In this document: positions 43,043 to 51,857 of the stretch, piece after piece | Layout of the letters: every line of letters begins with the position of its first letter | Position numbering within the stretch: position 1 is the stretch's first letter | Assembly (NCBI RefSeq): GCF_009928685.1 | Contig: NZ_WWEO01000041.1 | Span: 496,001 to 560,000 of the forward strand | Length of the DNA stretch: 64,000 bases | Direction: 5' to 3' | Source of the DNA: Mucilaginibacter agri | Lineage (GTDB): Bacteria; Bacteroidota; Bacteroidia; Sphingobacteriales; Sphingobacteriaceae | Position numbers and translations under genes: made by a program | The notes under the pieces: model-generated | The model's input: only the letters and a program-made list of their open reading frames with translations | Told to the model about the DNA's origin: nothing | Databases searched by the model: none

Positions 43043-44476
43043 ATGAGAAAGATGTTCGTTGTGATATGGGCAGTGTTGCTAACGCTTGGCGCTATCGCTC
43101 AATCTAAAAAACCTAACGTTATTGTTATTCTGATGGACGATATGGGTTACGGTGATACCGAACCCTATGGTATGACAGGCATCCCCACTCCCAATTTTAA
43201 CCGGCTGACTAAAGAAGGCACACGCTTTACGCATTATAACGCAGCCGAACCCATATGCACCGCTTCGCGCGCAGCGTTTTTAACGGGTTGCTATTCTAAC
43301 CGTATCGGCATGACGGGCGCTATGCTGCCCGGCGATAAGCGCGCACTAAATCCTGATGAAGAAACCATCGCCTCGTTGTTGAAGCAAGACGGTTATCAAA
43401 CTGCCATGTTTGGTAAATGGCACCTCGGTAACAAAGCACCTTTTTGGCCCACGCATTATGGCTTTGATACTTTTTATGGAATTCCGTATTCGCATGATAT
43501 CTGGAACCGTGACCATGAGGGTAACCTCATTACCGATAAGAATGATATTCGTTACAGTTGGCCTCCGCTACCTTTGATAGAGGGCGACCGCGTAGTAGAT
43601 TCTATCACATCGAAACAAAAACTATCAGAATTGTGCAGTACGCTTACAGAGCGCTCGGTAAAATTCATCAAGCAAAATAAGAGTAAGCCTTTCTTTTTAT
43701 ACCTGGCGCATACTATGCCGCATGTGCCTTTAGCACCGTCGGTGAGGTTTCAGGGAAAAAGTGAATTGGGCCCTTTTGGCGACGAGATTATGGAGCTGGA
43801 TTGGTCGATTGGGCAAATATTAAAAACCCTAAGAGAGGAAAAGCTGGCTGATAATACTATTCTGATAGTAACCAGTGATAACGGCCCATGGTTAAATTAT
43901 GGAGATAATGCCGGCTCATCTGGGGGCTTTCGCGAAGGTAAATCAACCACCTGGGAAGGCGGAACACGTGTGCCGTTTTGGTTAATATGGCCAAGCAAAG
44001 TAGCAGCCGGCGGGATTAACAGTATGCTGATGACCAATATGGATCTGCTGCCTACTATTGTTGCGGCAACCGGCGCCAGATTACCTAAAAAACAGATAGA
44101 CGGTGTTAACTTTTTGCCTGTTTGGCTTGGTAAAATCCAAACAGACCCGCGCGAAGTATTCTTTTACTATTTCGGCAAGAACAACCTCGAAGGGGTGCGT
44201 TATAAAAATTGGAAACTGGTATTGCCTCATCTATCTGGTACGTATACCGGGTTGCATGGCAAAAATGGCAATGGTGGGCCAATTGGTAAAGTAAATGTAC
44301 CAATGGCGCTGTATGATTTGGCGCACGACCCCGGAGAAGCTTATGATGTGCAGCAATTGTATCCCGAAATGGTGCGGAAGTTAACAGGATTTGCAGAGCT
44401 GGCCCGCAAGGATATGGGCGACGACTTAACGGGCAATCCGGGTAAAAATCGACGAACAACTGCTATTGCTGATTAA
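43043..44476 (+). CDS. Secreted arylsulfatase-type sulfatase
   Basis: The 477-residue protein has a signal peptide ending at AIAQ (residue 20). Metal Asp D32 and D33 lie in MDDMGYGD. The sulfatase signature C-x-A-S-R is CTASRAAFLTG with C72, which must be converted to formylglycine. GKWHLGN and TSDNGPW are the other conserved blocks. It removes sulfate from sugars or aryl compounds. No maturase gene lies in the window. The next sulfatase is 7 kb away on the same strand. Confidence 0.92.
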   Translation: MRKMFVVIWAVLLTLGAIAQSKKPNVIVILMDDMGYGDTEPYGMTGIPTPNFNRLTKEGTRFTHYNAAEPICTASRAAFLTGCYSNRIGMTGAMLPGDKRALNPDEETIASLLKQDGYQTAMFGKWHLGNKAPFWPTHYGFDTFYGIPYSHDIWNRDHEGNLITDKNDIRYSWPPLPLIEGDRVVDSITSKQKLSELCSTLTERSVKFIKQNKSKPFFLYLAHTMPHVPLAPSVRFQGKSELGPFGDEIMELDWSIGQILKTLREEKLADNTILIVTSDNGPWLNYGDNAGSSGGFREGKSTTWEGGTRVPFWLIWPSKVAAGGINSMLMTNMDLLPTIVAATGARLPKKQIDGVNFLPVWLGKIQTDPREVFFYYFGKNNLEGVRYKNWKLVLPHLSGTYTGLHGKNGNGGPIGKVNVPMALYDLAHDPGEAYDVQQLYPEMVRKLTGFAELARKDMGDDLTGNPGKNRRTTAIAD

Positions 44477-44613
44477 TGTCTTGTTTATCAGTCTATTGCG
44501 TGCAGCGTTTCGTAAAGAGTATGGTTTTTTGTAGTATGTTTAAAAATAAATGTCGATTTTAGCATAACGATAAACCTGTCATATTATTAAAAAAAGTACC
44601 CTTTACGGGGTAA

Positions 44614-44621
44614 AGAGGAGG
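44614..44621 (+). promoter_or_regulatory. Strong Shine-Dalgarno before the hypothetical gene
   Basis: AGAGGAGG ends 8 nt before the ATG at 44630. Most genes here lack such a site. Confidence 0.55.
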
Positions 44622-44629
44622 TTGTCGCG

Positions 44630-45187
44630 ATGATTTTATTTTACTCTATGCTATTTAATCTACCTAAACTTACCTCACAAACCACATCAGAAACAAATTT
44701 AATACATGGATGGTATGCGGGCACGTACACGCTGAATCCCAATTCGGGAAGTTCGCCAATGCCCGACGCAGGTAAAACCGGAGAGTTGTTTATTTACTTT
44801 TACGAAAACGCCAATAAGCAAACCTGCAGCATCCTGTATCAAAAAAGTATATTGCCTTTTCAACATAATTTGCTGGAAAAACATGGCCCGTATGATACCG
44901 ACACTACTACCATAACACCGGTTGGCTGGGGGCAGGTAGGCGGCAACTATCATTGTGAGTTTTTTTTACCGGCCTCTACTATCGTGCCTGGTAAGCTTAT
45001 CACGTCGGAAGCCGGACTATACAGTGATATTTATTATCTCAAAGACAATAGCACGCTATATTACTATCACACTTCTTTAAGTGCAGTATATATTGGCAAT
45101 GATGCGCCTGCTTCTTTATCGCCTGTTGAACTTAAGCGTATACTTGAGTATGTCAAAAGCAGCCGCACGATGGTGAAGTTGTATTAA
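44630..45187 (+). CDS. Hypothetical protein with strong Shine-Dalgarno
   Basis: The 185-residue protein has a hydrophobic N-terminus without a clear cleavage site. Beta-rich segments follow, such as GWYAGTYTLN and GKTGELFIYFYENANK. I do not recognise the family. Its start is set by a strong Shine-Dalgarno, rare in this window. Confidence 0.6.
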   Translation: MILFYSMLFNLPKLTSQTTSETNLIHGWYAGTYTLNPNSGSSPMPDAGKTGELFIYFYENANKQTCSILYQKSILPFQHNLLEKHGPYDTDTTTITPVGWGQVGGNYHCEFFLPASTIVPGKLITSEAGLYSDIYYLKDNSTLYYYHTSLSAVYIGNDAPASLSPVELKRILEYVKSSRTMVKLY

Positions 45188-45204
45188 CAGGCAACAGTAG
45201 GAGT

Positions 45205-45588
45205 TTATCCCGTAACCGGGGGTTCATCGGCGTGCTCGGTTGGGTTAAGCTCGGCAAGGCTGTTTAGTACTTGTATGTATTGCACCACTATTTCTGTTTT
45301 ATAGCGCTTTACCTGCTGTTCGTCTGTAAACTGGCGGGTTTGTATTTTACCTTGTACGTAAATTAGCTGTCCCTTCTTAAATGCGCTTTCGCTATCGGCA
45401 AAACCTGTCGACACTCTAATCTGATGCCATTCGATGTGCTCTATCGTGCTGCCATTTTTTTTAATAAATTCTGTGGTAACCATGGGGAAGCATAGCATTT
45501 TGGGTTCGTTGCCCAACGAGTGCCACCTGGGTTCTTTACCAATGTATCCTACTAGAAATACTTTGTTAATTCCGGAGTTACTTAACAT
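45205..45588 (-). CDS. SSB paralogue lacking the acidic C-terminal tip
   Basis: The 127-residue protein opens INKVFLVGYIGKEPRWHS, and IEHIEWHQIRVSTGFADSE and YVQGKIQTRQFTD follow the SSB OB-fold. The tail is HADEPPVTG, not DDLPF. SSBs of this tail-less type do not recruit SSB partner proteins in the usual way. The presence of two SSBs suggests a specialised role, for example in DNA uptake, but this is inference. Confidence 0.85.
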   Translation of the reverse strand: MLSNSGINKVFLVGYIGKEPRWHSLGNEPKMLCFPMVTTEFIKKNGSTIEHIEWHQIRVSTGFADSESAFKKGQLIYVQGKIQTRQFTDEQQVKRYKTEIVVQYIQVLNSLAELNPTEHADEPPVTG

Positions 45589-45978
45589 TCCTGGTGCTAT
45601 TAAACTTTTAAAAAATGGGGTAGGTGTAGATGTTTCTATAAGTAGTTATGTTGCTTTAAGAATACGCATGGTTTTTAACGGGCCACTCTTGTATAGCTTT
45701 ATTGCAAACATGTACAGGGTTACCAGTATGATTCCGGAGCGAGAACTGATAGCCGTGAAAATTGATTATTAGATATTTGGAAAACATAGGGGCTAGATGC
45801 ATCTTCACTACAAATAAATATTATTAATAGTAAATGTAACTTTGTTTTAAAATATCATACCCGTAATAATACTTGCAAAAGCCCTGCGGAAACTACTTGA
45901 TTTTATTGGTGGTTTAATATATTTCCTGTAGGATAAAACATTTTTACTTATCCTACTTATATAATACTATGAGCAGGC
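45589..45978. other. Intergenic region with 9-bp hairpin
   Basis: No gene is supported. GTAGGATAA (45928-45936) and TTATCCTAC (45948-45956) are perfect arms downstream of the response-regulator stop on the minus strand. No U-run follows. Confidence 0.5.
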
Positions 45979-46629
45979 CTAACTTATTACGCCATTTAGC
46001 AGGGCAAACCTTACCAATGCAGCGGTATTACGTGTGCCTGTTTTATCGATCATGCTTTGTCGATGGCCTTCGATGGTACGCTTGCTGGTAAACAGCTTAT
46101 CGGCTATTTCCTGGTTGGTAAAGCCTTCTGCAATTAAGGTTAAGATCTCTGTTTCGCGTTTAGAGAAATCAATATCAGAAGGGTTGTCCAGTATCATAAT
46201 ATCACGACCGTTAGAAAGGCGGTCCAATAGTTTTACAGCCAATTCGCTAAACAGGTATTTGCCGCCTGTGTGTACGTGTTTTATGGCGAATATCAACTCA
46301 TCGGGGCCGGTGTTTTTTAATAGATAGCCCATCGCTCCGGCCTTAAATGCCTTAGCTACATAGCGCTCGTGGTCGAGCATGGTCAATACAATAACTTTGG
46401 CCTTATGTGTGGTTTTTTTTAATTCGGCAATTAACTCCAGGCCACTTAGCCCCGGCATGTTAATGTCGGCCAAAATAATATCGGCCTCAGTACCGGCGTC
46501 CAGCATTTGTAAAATATCGATGCCATTAGCAGCTTCGCCTGTGATATTGAACCCTGGGTCTTTTTCCAGAAGAGACCTGACACCATTCCTCACAATTTTA
46601 TGGTCTTCTACCAAAAGAATATTAATCAT
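45979..46629 (-). CDS. NarL/FixJ-type response regulator
   Basis: From the ATG at 46629 the protein has 216 residues; upstream extension reads through AT-rich DNA. The receiver domain (3-120) has VEDH and phospho-acceptor D55 in ILADINMPG. The LuxR helix-turn-helix is at the end (LTLIAEGFTNQEIADKLF). No histidine kinase adjoins, so this is an orphan regulator. Confidence 0.93.
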   Translation of the reverse strand: MINILLVEDHKIVRNGVRSLLEKDPGFNITGEAANGIDILQMLDAGTEADIILADINMPGLSGLELIAELKKTTHKAKVIVLTMLDHERYVAKAFKAGAMGYLLKNTGPDELIFAIKHVHTGGKYLFSELAVKLLDRLSNGRDIMILDNPSDIDFSKRETEILTLIAEGFTNQEIADKLFTSKRTIEGHRQSMIDKTGTRNTAALVRFALLNGVIS

Positions 46630-46833
46630 AGCACAAAAAAATAAACGCGGACTCGCAATAGCACCTAATGCTTTTGTGATTGATAATAAAATCTCCGTGA
46701 CGGTAAATATTGGCTGATATATTATTATCAAGCAATATAAATTAATAAATAATACGCCGCAGGCATTTTATTTATTTTTTAGGAAAAATTTACTCAAAAA
46801 AAGAGAATTGAGCTTTAAAAAAGAAAACTAAAG

Positions 46834-46850
46834 AGCCGCGGGGGGCGGCT
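46834..46850 (-). terminator. Hairpin after DUF47 gene
   Basis: AGCCGC and GCGGCT arms around five G (46834-46850), followed on the minus strand by a U-rich run. Confidence 0.55.
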
Positions 46851-46851
46851 A

Positions 46852-47496
46852 CTAAGTATTTTTAATAATAATGCTTTCTATCACATTAACTACATGCTCG
46901 CACTTATCGGTAGCTCTTTCCAGCGCGGCAAATACCTCGGAGTATTTCATAACCTCCAGTGCATCGGTTTCGTTATCTAATAAATAAGCAAGCGCTTTGT
47001 TATACACCTGGTCTGCGTAATGCTCCAGTTGTTTAATGTTGGTGCAATAACCGGTAATGATATCTCCCTGGCTTAGGTCATTCATTGCCTCTACACATTT
47101 AACCAGCAAGGTGCAGCTGTCTACAATAATGCCCGCCAACTCTTTAATGGGGGCAATTACCTGTATGTTGTAGAAGTTGATACGGCGGGCTGCAATATCA
47201 ATAAAGTCAGAAACGCTGTTAATTGATGAAGCCAAAGCATACATATCGTCACGGCTAAACGGCGAGATAAAAGCTTTACCAGATACCACCAAAACCTGAT
47301 GTTTGAGGCCGCTGGCTTTCTCTTTCAACCTGCTGATGTGGTTAAAGTTCATTTTCTGGTCTTGCAGATCATTTGAGCCGGTAGCCTGGTATAACAATGC
47401 AGCCATATCATAACTGGTGCTTGCGCCTTTGTTAAACAGACTATAAAATATCTGGTTGTTATTTGGCAACGCCTGTCCGAATATGGTGGTTTTCAT
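46852..47496 (-). CDS. DUF47 (PhoU-like) protein
   Basis: From the ATG at 47496 the protein has 214 residues. The helices typical of DUF47/PhoU are present: FSRDDMYALASSINSVSDFIDIAARRI and EVFAALERATDKCEHVVNVIESI. Such proteins usually sit beside a PiT phosphate transporter and affect phosphate uptake. No transporter is beside this one, so its partner is elsewhere or it has another role. Confidence 0.85.
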   Translation of the reverse strand: MKTTIFGQALPNNNQIFYSLFNKGASTSYDMAALLYQATGSNDLQDQKMNFNHISRLKEKASGLKHQVLVVSGKAFISPFSRDDMYALASSINSVSDFIDIAARRINFYNIQVIAPIKELAGIIVDSCTLLVKCVEAMNDLSQGDIITGYCTNIKQLEHYADQVYNKALAYLLDNETDALEVMKYSEVFAALERATDKCEHVVNVIESIIIKNT

Positions 47497-47798
47497 CAAC
47501 TGATTATTTATGTGCGAAAGATAGCAATTACAGTGTTAATACTAAATACTTATAAACGACCCGCCAATAGTTTTAGCATGGCCGATTAATGGGCAAATAA
47601 ACTTATTAAATTTCAGTATCGGGTTAATACAATATTAAGCAATTGTTAGGTATTAACCAGGTAAGTAAGTCGTTTTAAGATGACCAATTGTAATGTGGGT
47701 TACATTTTTTAACTAAAGGCGAAGTTTTCATCAAACCGTTGACTGTTAGGCGTGTTCTATGACTAGATATTATTATATACAATTAAAAATCACATCTA

Positions 47799-48470
47799 AT
47801 GAAAACTTTGAAAACATTAATGATCCCTCTTTTATTGAGCGTGTTCATTGTACTTACATCTGCCACGGATGCGGGCAAAGAGAACGAGCGCCTTCAAAAA
47901 TCAACCGTTGTTTTGAAGGACTTTGCTAAAATGAAAGAAAGTATCCCCTCTGATCTGATCAAAATGTCGGAAGGGATTGTTATCATCCCAAGTATGATCA
48001 ATGCCAGTTTGGCCGTTGGGGGTAAACACGGCAAAGGTGTTGCAATGGTAAAATTAGCAGATGGCAAATGGAGCAATCCGGTATTTGTTTCTTTTACAGG
48101 TGGTAGTTTCGGCTTGCAGATTGGGGTGCAATCTGTAGACCTGGTTTTGGTATTCAGGCACAAAAGTGTATTAACCAAAATGAATAGCGGCGACTTCCAG
48201 ATCGGAGGCGACATATCTGCAGCGGCAGGACCGGTTGGGCGCAGTTCAACAGCAAGCACCGACGTTAAGCTTAACGCCGAAGTGTATTCGTACTCGCGCA
48301 GCAAAGGATTATTTGCAGGCTTAAGCGTTGCAGGTTCTAACCTGGCCGTAGACAAAAAGGCAAATGCCAATTTTTACGGCAAAGAAGTATCATCAAAAGA
48401 TATCTTCGCTACACCGCAAAGCAAGTCGGCTAACGTTAATGATCTTAAGGTATCAGTATCTGCTATGTAA
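47799..48470 (+). CDS. SYLF-domain lipid-binding protein
   Basis: The 223-residue protein has a signal peptide (about 1-22). The SYLF domain contains EGIVIIPSMINASLAVGG, GSFGLQIGVQSVDLVLVF and YSYSRSKGLFAGLSVAGS, as in Ysc84-type proteins. SYLF domains bind phosphoinositides or other membrane lipids. Its terminator is shared with the convergent RRM gene. Confidence 0.88.
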   Translation: MKTLKTLMIPLLLSVFIVLTSATDAGKENERLQKSTVVLKDFAKMKESIPSDLIKMSEGIVIIPSMINASLAVGGKHGKGVAMVKLADGKWSNPVFVSFTGGSFGLQIGVQSVDLVLVFRHKSVLTKMNSGDFQIGGDISAAAGPVGRSSTASTDVKLNAEVYSYSRSKGLFAGLSVAGSNLAVDKKANANFYGKEVSSKDIFATPQSKSANVNDLKVSVSAM

Positions 48471-48566
48471 TACAATACAAGTAGAACCTATTGCAAAAAA
48501 AGCATAGGATAAACTTGGCCCTGTTAGATGAATGGGGCCAGTGTATATTTCACAGGTAGCAATAAC

Positions 48567-48600
48567 AAAAAAGCACCAGCCTTATTGGCTGGTGCTTTTT
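48567..48600. terminator. Bidirectional terminator between SYLF and RRM genes
   Basis: AAAAAAGCACCAGCC and GGCTGGTGCTTTTT arms form a hairpin with A-run and T-run on the two sides, so it serves both converging genes. Confidence 0.9.
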
Positions 48601-48605
48601 AATAT

Positions 48606-48995
48606 TTAGTAACGGCCGCCTCTGCTGTTGCCGCCTTTTGAGCCATAGCCACCACCGCTGTTGCCACCACGGTTGCCGCCGCCGAAGCCGCCACCACCAC
48701 GGTTGCCACCGCCAAAGCCGCCACCGCCTCTGCGATCACCGCCGCCACCAGCTTTACGCTCTTCGGCCTGGCTAACTGCAATGCTTCTGCCGCTTACTTC
48801 GATTCCGTTTAAACCATCGATAGCTTTTTGCGCGCTTTCGTCATCAGACATCTCAACAAAGCCAAAACCTTTGCTTCTGCCGGTTTCTCTGTCAATAATT
48901 AATTTTGCTGAGCTCACTTCGCCGTAAGCTTCAAATAGTTCTCTTAAATCTTCTTCCTTCAATTGGTAAGGCAGACTTCCTACAAAAATGTTCAT
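48606..48995 (-). CDS. RRM-type RNA-binding protein with Gly-rich tail
   Basis: The 129-residue protein has one RRM (1-80), with RNP2 IFVGSL and RNP1 KGFGFVEM. The C-terminal 45 residues are Gly/Arg-rich with GGGFGGGNRGG repeats. Such proteins are RNA chaperones or cold-induced RNA-binding proteins in cyanobacteria and Bacteroidota. A long leader upstream (to 49288) may hold regulation, but I see no clear structure. Confidence 0.93.
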   Translation of the reverse strand: MNIFVGSLPYQLKEEDLRELFEAYGEVSSAKLIIDRETGRSKGFGFVEMSDDESAQKAIDGLNGIEVSGRSIAVSQAEERKAGGGGDRRGGGGFGGGNRGGGGFGGGNRGGNSGGGYGSKGGNSRGGRY

Positions 48996-49288
48996 TAATT
49001 CTAATTTAATACATGTGTGGCTTTTTATGGCCTGTTTTCTCTAACGCGAAAAAAGTAACAATGTTTCCTTAATCCCTTGCAATATATAGATAAACTTCTT
49101 AAAAAAGCAAAATATAACTATTTAAACATTTTTTGATGATTGCTTATTGCAGCATGTATTTATACTATTGGTTACAATAAGCCATCGGCTTTAATTAAAA
49201 GGCATATTTGGCCTGTTTTTCAAAGTGGTATAAAATAAAAGGGCCCTGTATAAGAGCTCTTTATAATATCCGTATAAATACTTAGTAT

Positions 49289-49786
49289 TTATTGCCCAAG
49301 ATCATATTTAAGCGTAAGGCTTGGCAATAGGGTAGCCAGATCTAACGGTATCTGGTTGTTGGTTAGCACAGGGCTACGCTTGCTATAGTAGGCCATAAAG
49401 GTTTTGTTTGCCTCAGCTACGCCGGTAGTTGGCTGGTTAAAAGCAATAGACACCGGCAGGATAAAGTCGTGCAGTTTTTCGCCGTCGGGAACAATCCATT
49501 TATGGTCCGATTTTTTTAAGATATCGGCCACGGGCTGCACTAAGGTAAAATCATCAGCATAATAAACAATCACTTTTTTGATGGCGCCTTTTTGATCGGC
49601 GCTAAATTTTAAGATAACCAGGCCCGCAGCATTTTGCTGTTTAATATCTGACGAAGCAATAAAATTATCGGTGAAAAATTTGGTCATTACCGGCTGCCCA
49701 CCCTGAAATGGGAATGCCAGCTCTTTTTGTGCCATTGCCATGCCTGCAATTAATAAGGCTGCAAACAGCGTAAATACTTTCTTCAT
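49289..49786 (-). CDS. Secreted hypothetical protein
   Basis: The 165-residue protein has a signal peptide ending at MAMAQ (residue 20). A beta-alpha pattern such as AAGLVILKFSADQKGAIKKVIVYY recalls TonB-C-like folds. I do not recognise the family. It lies 9 nt after the methyltransferase gene and may be co-transcribed. Confidence 0.65.
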   Translation of the reverse strand: MKKVFTLFAALLIAGMAMAQKELAFPFQGGQPVMTKFFTDNFIASSDIKQQNAAGLVILKFSADQKGAIKKVIVYYADDFTLVQPVADILKKSDHKWIVPDGEKLHDFILPVSIAFNQPTTGVAEANKTFMAYYSKRSPVLTNNQIPLDLATLLPSLTLKYDLGQ

Positions 49787-49795
49787 TTAATCTAA

Positions 49796-50968
49796 TTAAT
49801 CAACTTTTGGTTCACGTTTACTGCCATCATACAATTCGTACTCCAGCAACCGGCAATCCAGTTTACCATTATAAAACTCTATACGGCGTTTAGCTGCTAA
49901 CCCTATTTTCTTAGCCAGATCGGGGTTACCTGTAAAAATGTACCCTTTGTAGCCACGGCATTTTTGCTTTAAGTAATCGCCAATGCGTTTGTAGGTGATC
50001 TCTAACTTGGTGTGCACGCCAAGCCTCTCGCCATACTCGGGGTTAAACATTACAACGCCTGTAGTTTCTGGTACTTCAGTGTCGGCAAAATCACAAACAG
50101 CAAACTCTATTAAATGTTCTACACCCGCAGTGTTCGCGTTTTTACGCGCCACTTCAACGGCATCGTCAGATATATCTGTAGCGATAATTTTAAAATCGAG
50201 CTGCTTTATGGCTTTATCTTTTAAAATACGGCGTTGGGCGAAAAATACCTGCTCGTCGTAACCCATCAGGTGCATAAAACCGTAGTTCATGCGGAAGAAG
50301 CCAGGAGTTTTTTCGGTAGCCAACAAAGCGGCTTCGATAGCCAACGTGCCTGAGCCACACATCGGGTTTATAAATGTGCTTTTTTTATCCCATCCGGTAG
50401 CCATAATAGTACTTGCGGCAAGGGCCTCTAACATAGGTGCTTTACCCGGTATTTTACGGTAACTGTGTTTGGCAATGGTTTCGCCCGAGGTATCTATAAA
50501 GATATCGGCGGCGGTATCTTGCCAGTAAAGGTGTACAACGGCTTTGTTTTGGTCGGCGCCCGAATTTGGCCTGATACCTTTAGCAGATTTAATACGATCT
50601 ACAATGGCATCTTTAACCTTTACGTTGGCAAAAAGCGGGGTGCGGATATGCTCATTATTAACGTTTGAAGTAACCGAGAAATAGCCCGAAAAATCAATGA
50701 GCTTTTCCCACTCAATGGTAACCAGGTTTTCATAAAGTTCTTGCGGATCTGCGGCGGTAAAGCTTTTTAGCAGGTAAAGTACCTGGCTGGCGCACCTTAA
50801 ATTAAGGTTTAGCGTAATGCAGTCGTTTACAGTGCCTAATAACTCAACCCCGGTTGAAAAGCTGCGTTTAATGTCGAAGCCCAGCGCTTCTACCTCCTGC
50901 TGCAAGTAAGGCGACAGCCTTTTGTTGCAGGTAATTATGATTTTACTCTCCGTTTGAAAAACTTCCAT
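49796..50968 (-). CDS. RlmL-type 23S rRNA guanine-N2 methyltransferase with THUMP domain
   Basis: The 390-residue protein has an N-terminal THUMP part (about 40-160). The methyltransferase domain holds the SAM loop FINPMCGSGTLAIEAALLA, IIATDISDDAVEVARKN and the catalytic NPEYGERLG in place of NPPYGER. It should methylate G2445 (E. coli numbering) of 23S rRNA. It lacks the RlmK half of E. coli RlmKL, so it is the single-domain version. Confidence 0.92.
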   Translation of the reverse strand: MEVFQTESKIIITCNKRLSPYLQQEVEALGFDIKRSFSTGVELLGTVNDCITLNLNLRCASQVLYLLKSFTAADPQELYENLVTIEWEKLIDFSGYFSVTSNVNNEHIRTPLFANVKVKDAIVDRIKSAKGIRPNSGADQNKAVVHLYWQDTAADIFIDTSGETIAKHSYRKIPGKAPMLEALAASTIMATGWDKKSTFINPMCGSGTLAIEAALLATEKTPGFFRMNYGFMHLMGYDEQVFFAQRRILKDKAIKQLDFKIIATDISDDAVEVARKNANTAGVEHLIEFAVCDFADTEVPETTGVVMFNPEYGERLGVHTKLEITYKRIGDYLKQKCRGYKGYIFTGNPDLAKKIGLAAKRRIEFYNGKLDCRLLEYELYDGSKREPKVD

Positions 50969-51045
50969 GTGGGGGGCAAATTTATGAATTAAAAATGTAT
51001 GAATTTATCTGTTAAACATTAACTTTACAGTTTAAAATTTGATAC

Positions 51046-51405
51046 ATGGATATTAAAGGAAAAGTACACGAAGTATCTGCAACTATGCAGGTTACCGACA
51101 GCTTAAAAAAAAGAGAGCTGATTTTAGAATATATTGAGAACCCGCAATACCCTGAGTATATCAAATTTGAGGCTATTCAGGACCGTTGCAACCTGTTAGA
51201 CAGTGTTAAAGTTGGCGACAATGTAGAGGTTGCTTTTAACTTAAAAGGCCGCCCTTGGACTGACAAAACAGGTAAAAAAACCTACTTCAACTCTTTACAA
51301 TTATGGAGAATTACTCCGGTTGGTGGCGCTACAGGTGCTACCACAGAGTATGCCGCACCAGTTGACCTGAGCGCTGCGCCGGACGATGATGATCTGCCGT
51401 TCTAA
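51046..51405 (+). CDS. DUF3127 protein with SSB-like acidic tail
   Basis: The 119-residue protein has one small beta domain (about 3-98) with GDNVEVAFNLKGRPWTDKTGKK, the DUF3127 signature, and an OB-fold is likely. It ends APDDDDLPF, which is the acidic tip that in SSB binds repair and replication partners. Its function is unknown to me. The tail and likely OB-fold suggest a nucleic-acid role tied to SSB partners. Confidence 0.85.
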   Translation: MDIKGKVHEVSATMQVTDSLKKRELILEYIENPQYPEYIKFEAIQDRCNLLDSVKVGDNVEVAFNLKGRPWTDKTGKKTYFNSLQLWRITPVGGATGATTEYAAPVDLSAAPDDDDLPF

Positions 51406-51432
51406 GCAGCAGCATTACAACGAAAACATAAT

Positions 51433-51464
51433 AAAGCCCGTTAGGAAAATCTCTTAACGGGCTT
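51433..51464 (+). terminator. Terminator of the DUF3127 gene
   Basis: AAAGCCCGTTAGG and CTTAACGGGCTTT arms form a hairpin followed by a T-containing tail. A closely similar terminator sits at 54731-54763. Confidence 0.8.
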
Positions 51465-51857
51465 TGTGTTTTTAGCCTTTTTCCACCCCATTAAATTGCC
51501 TATTCGATACAAACAGCCTAGTTAAACAGCAAGTATGTTGCATTTTTTAATCTGCAACCCCTTAGCCTATAAATTATGATGACTGGGTCCCCCTTGTGGT
51601 TTTACTTTGTATCTCTCGTCGGCGTAACTGCCGCTATTTAAACAAGTTCGACCCGAAGGCATGGATTTTACCAAATTCCAGAACGACCCTTAAATTACGT
51701 TAACGCCACTCGTTTAACAATGCACCCCTGTGGCTTTTTATCCCCTAACCAACTATCTCTGCCACTATCTGCCTCCAACTTACAGTTGCTAAAAAAAACG
51801 GCGTTTGATTAATGCCATCTATAGTCGTTAAATTTTATTCACCTACAAATAACAATC
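51465..51857. other. Intergenic region ahead of second sulfatase
   Basis: No gene is supported in about 390 nt. AT-rich stretches lie near 51780-51857. I see no convincing promoter pair. Confidence 0.5.

Noticed and set aside
45434..45772. 112-codon plus-strand frame over and after the SSB paralogue
   Set aside because: Its first half is antisense to the SSB paralogue and the rest is low-information AT-rich sequence.
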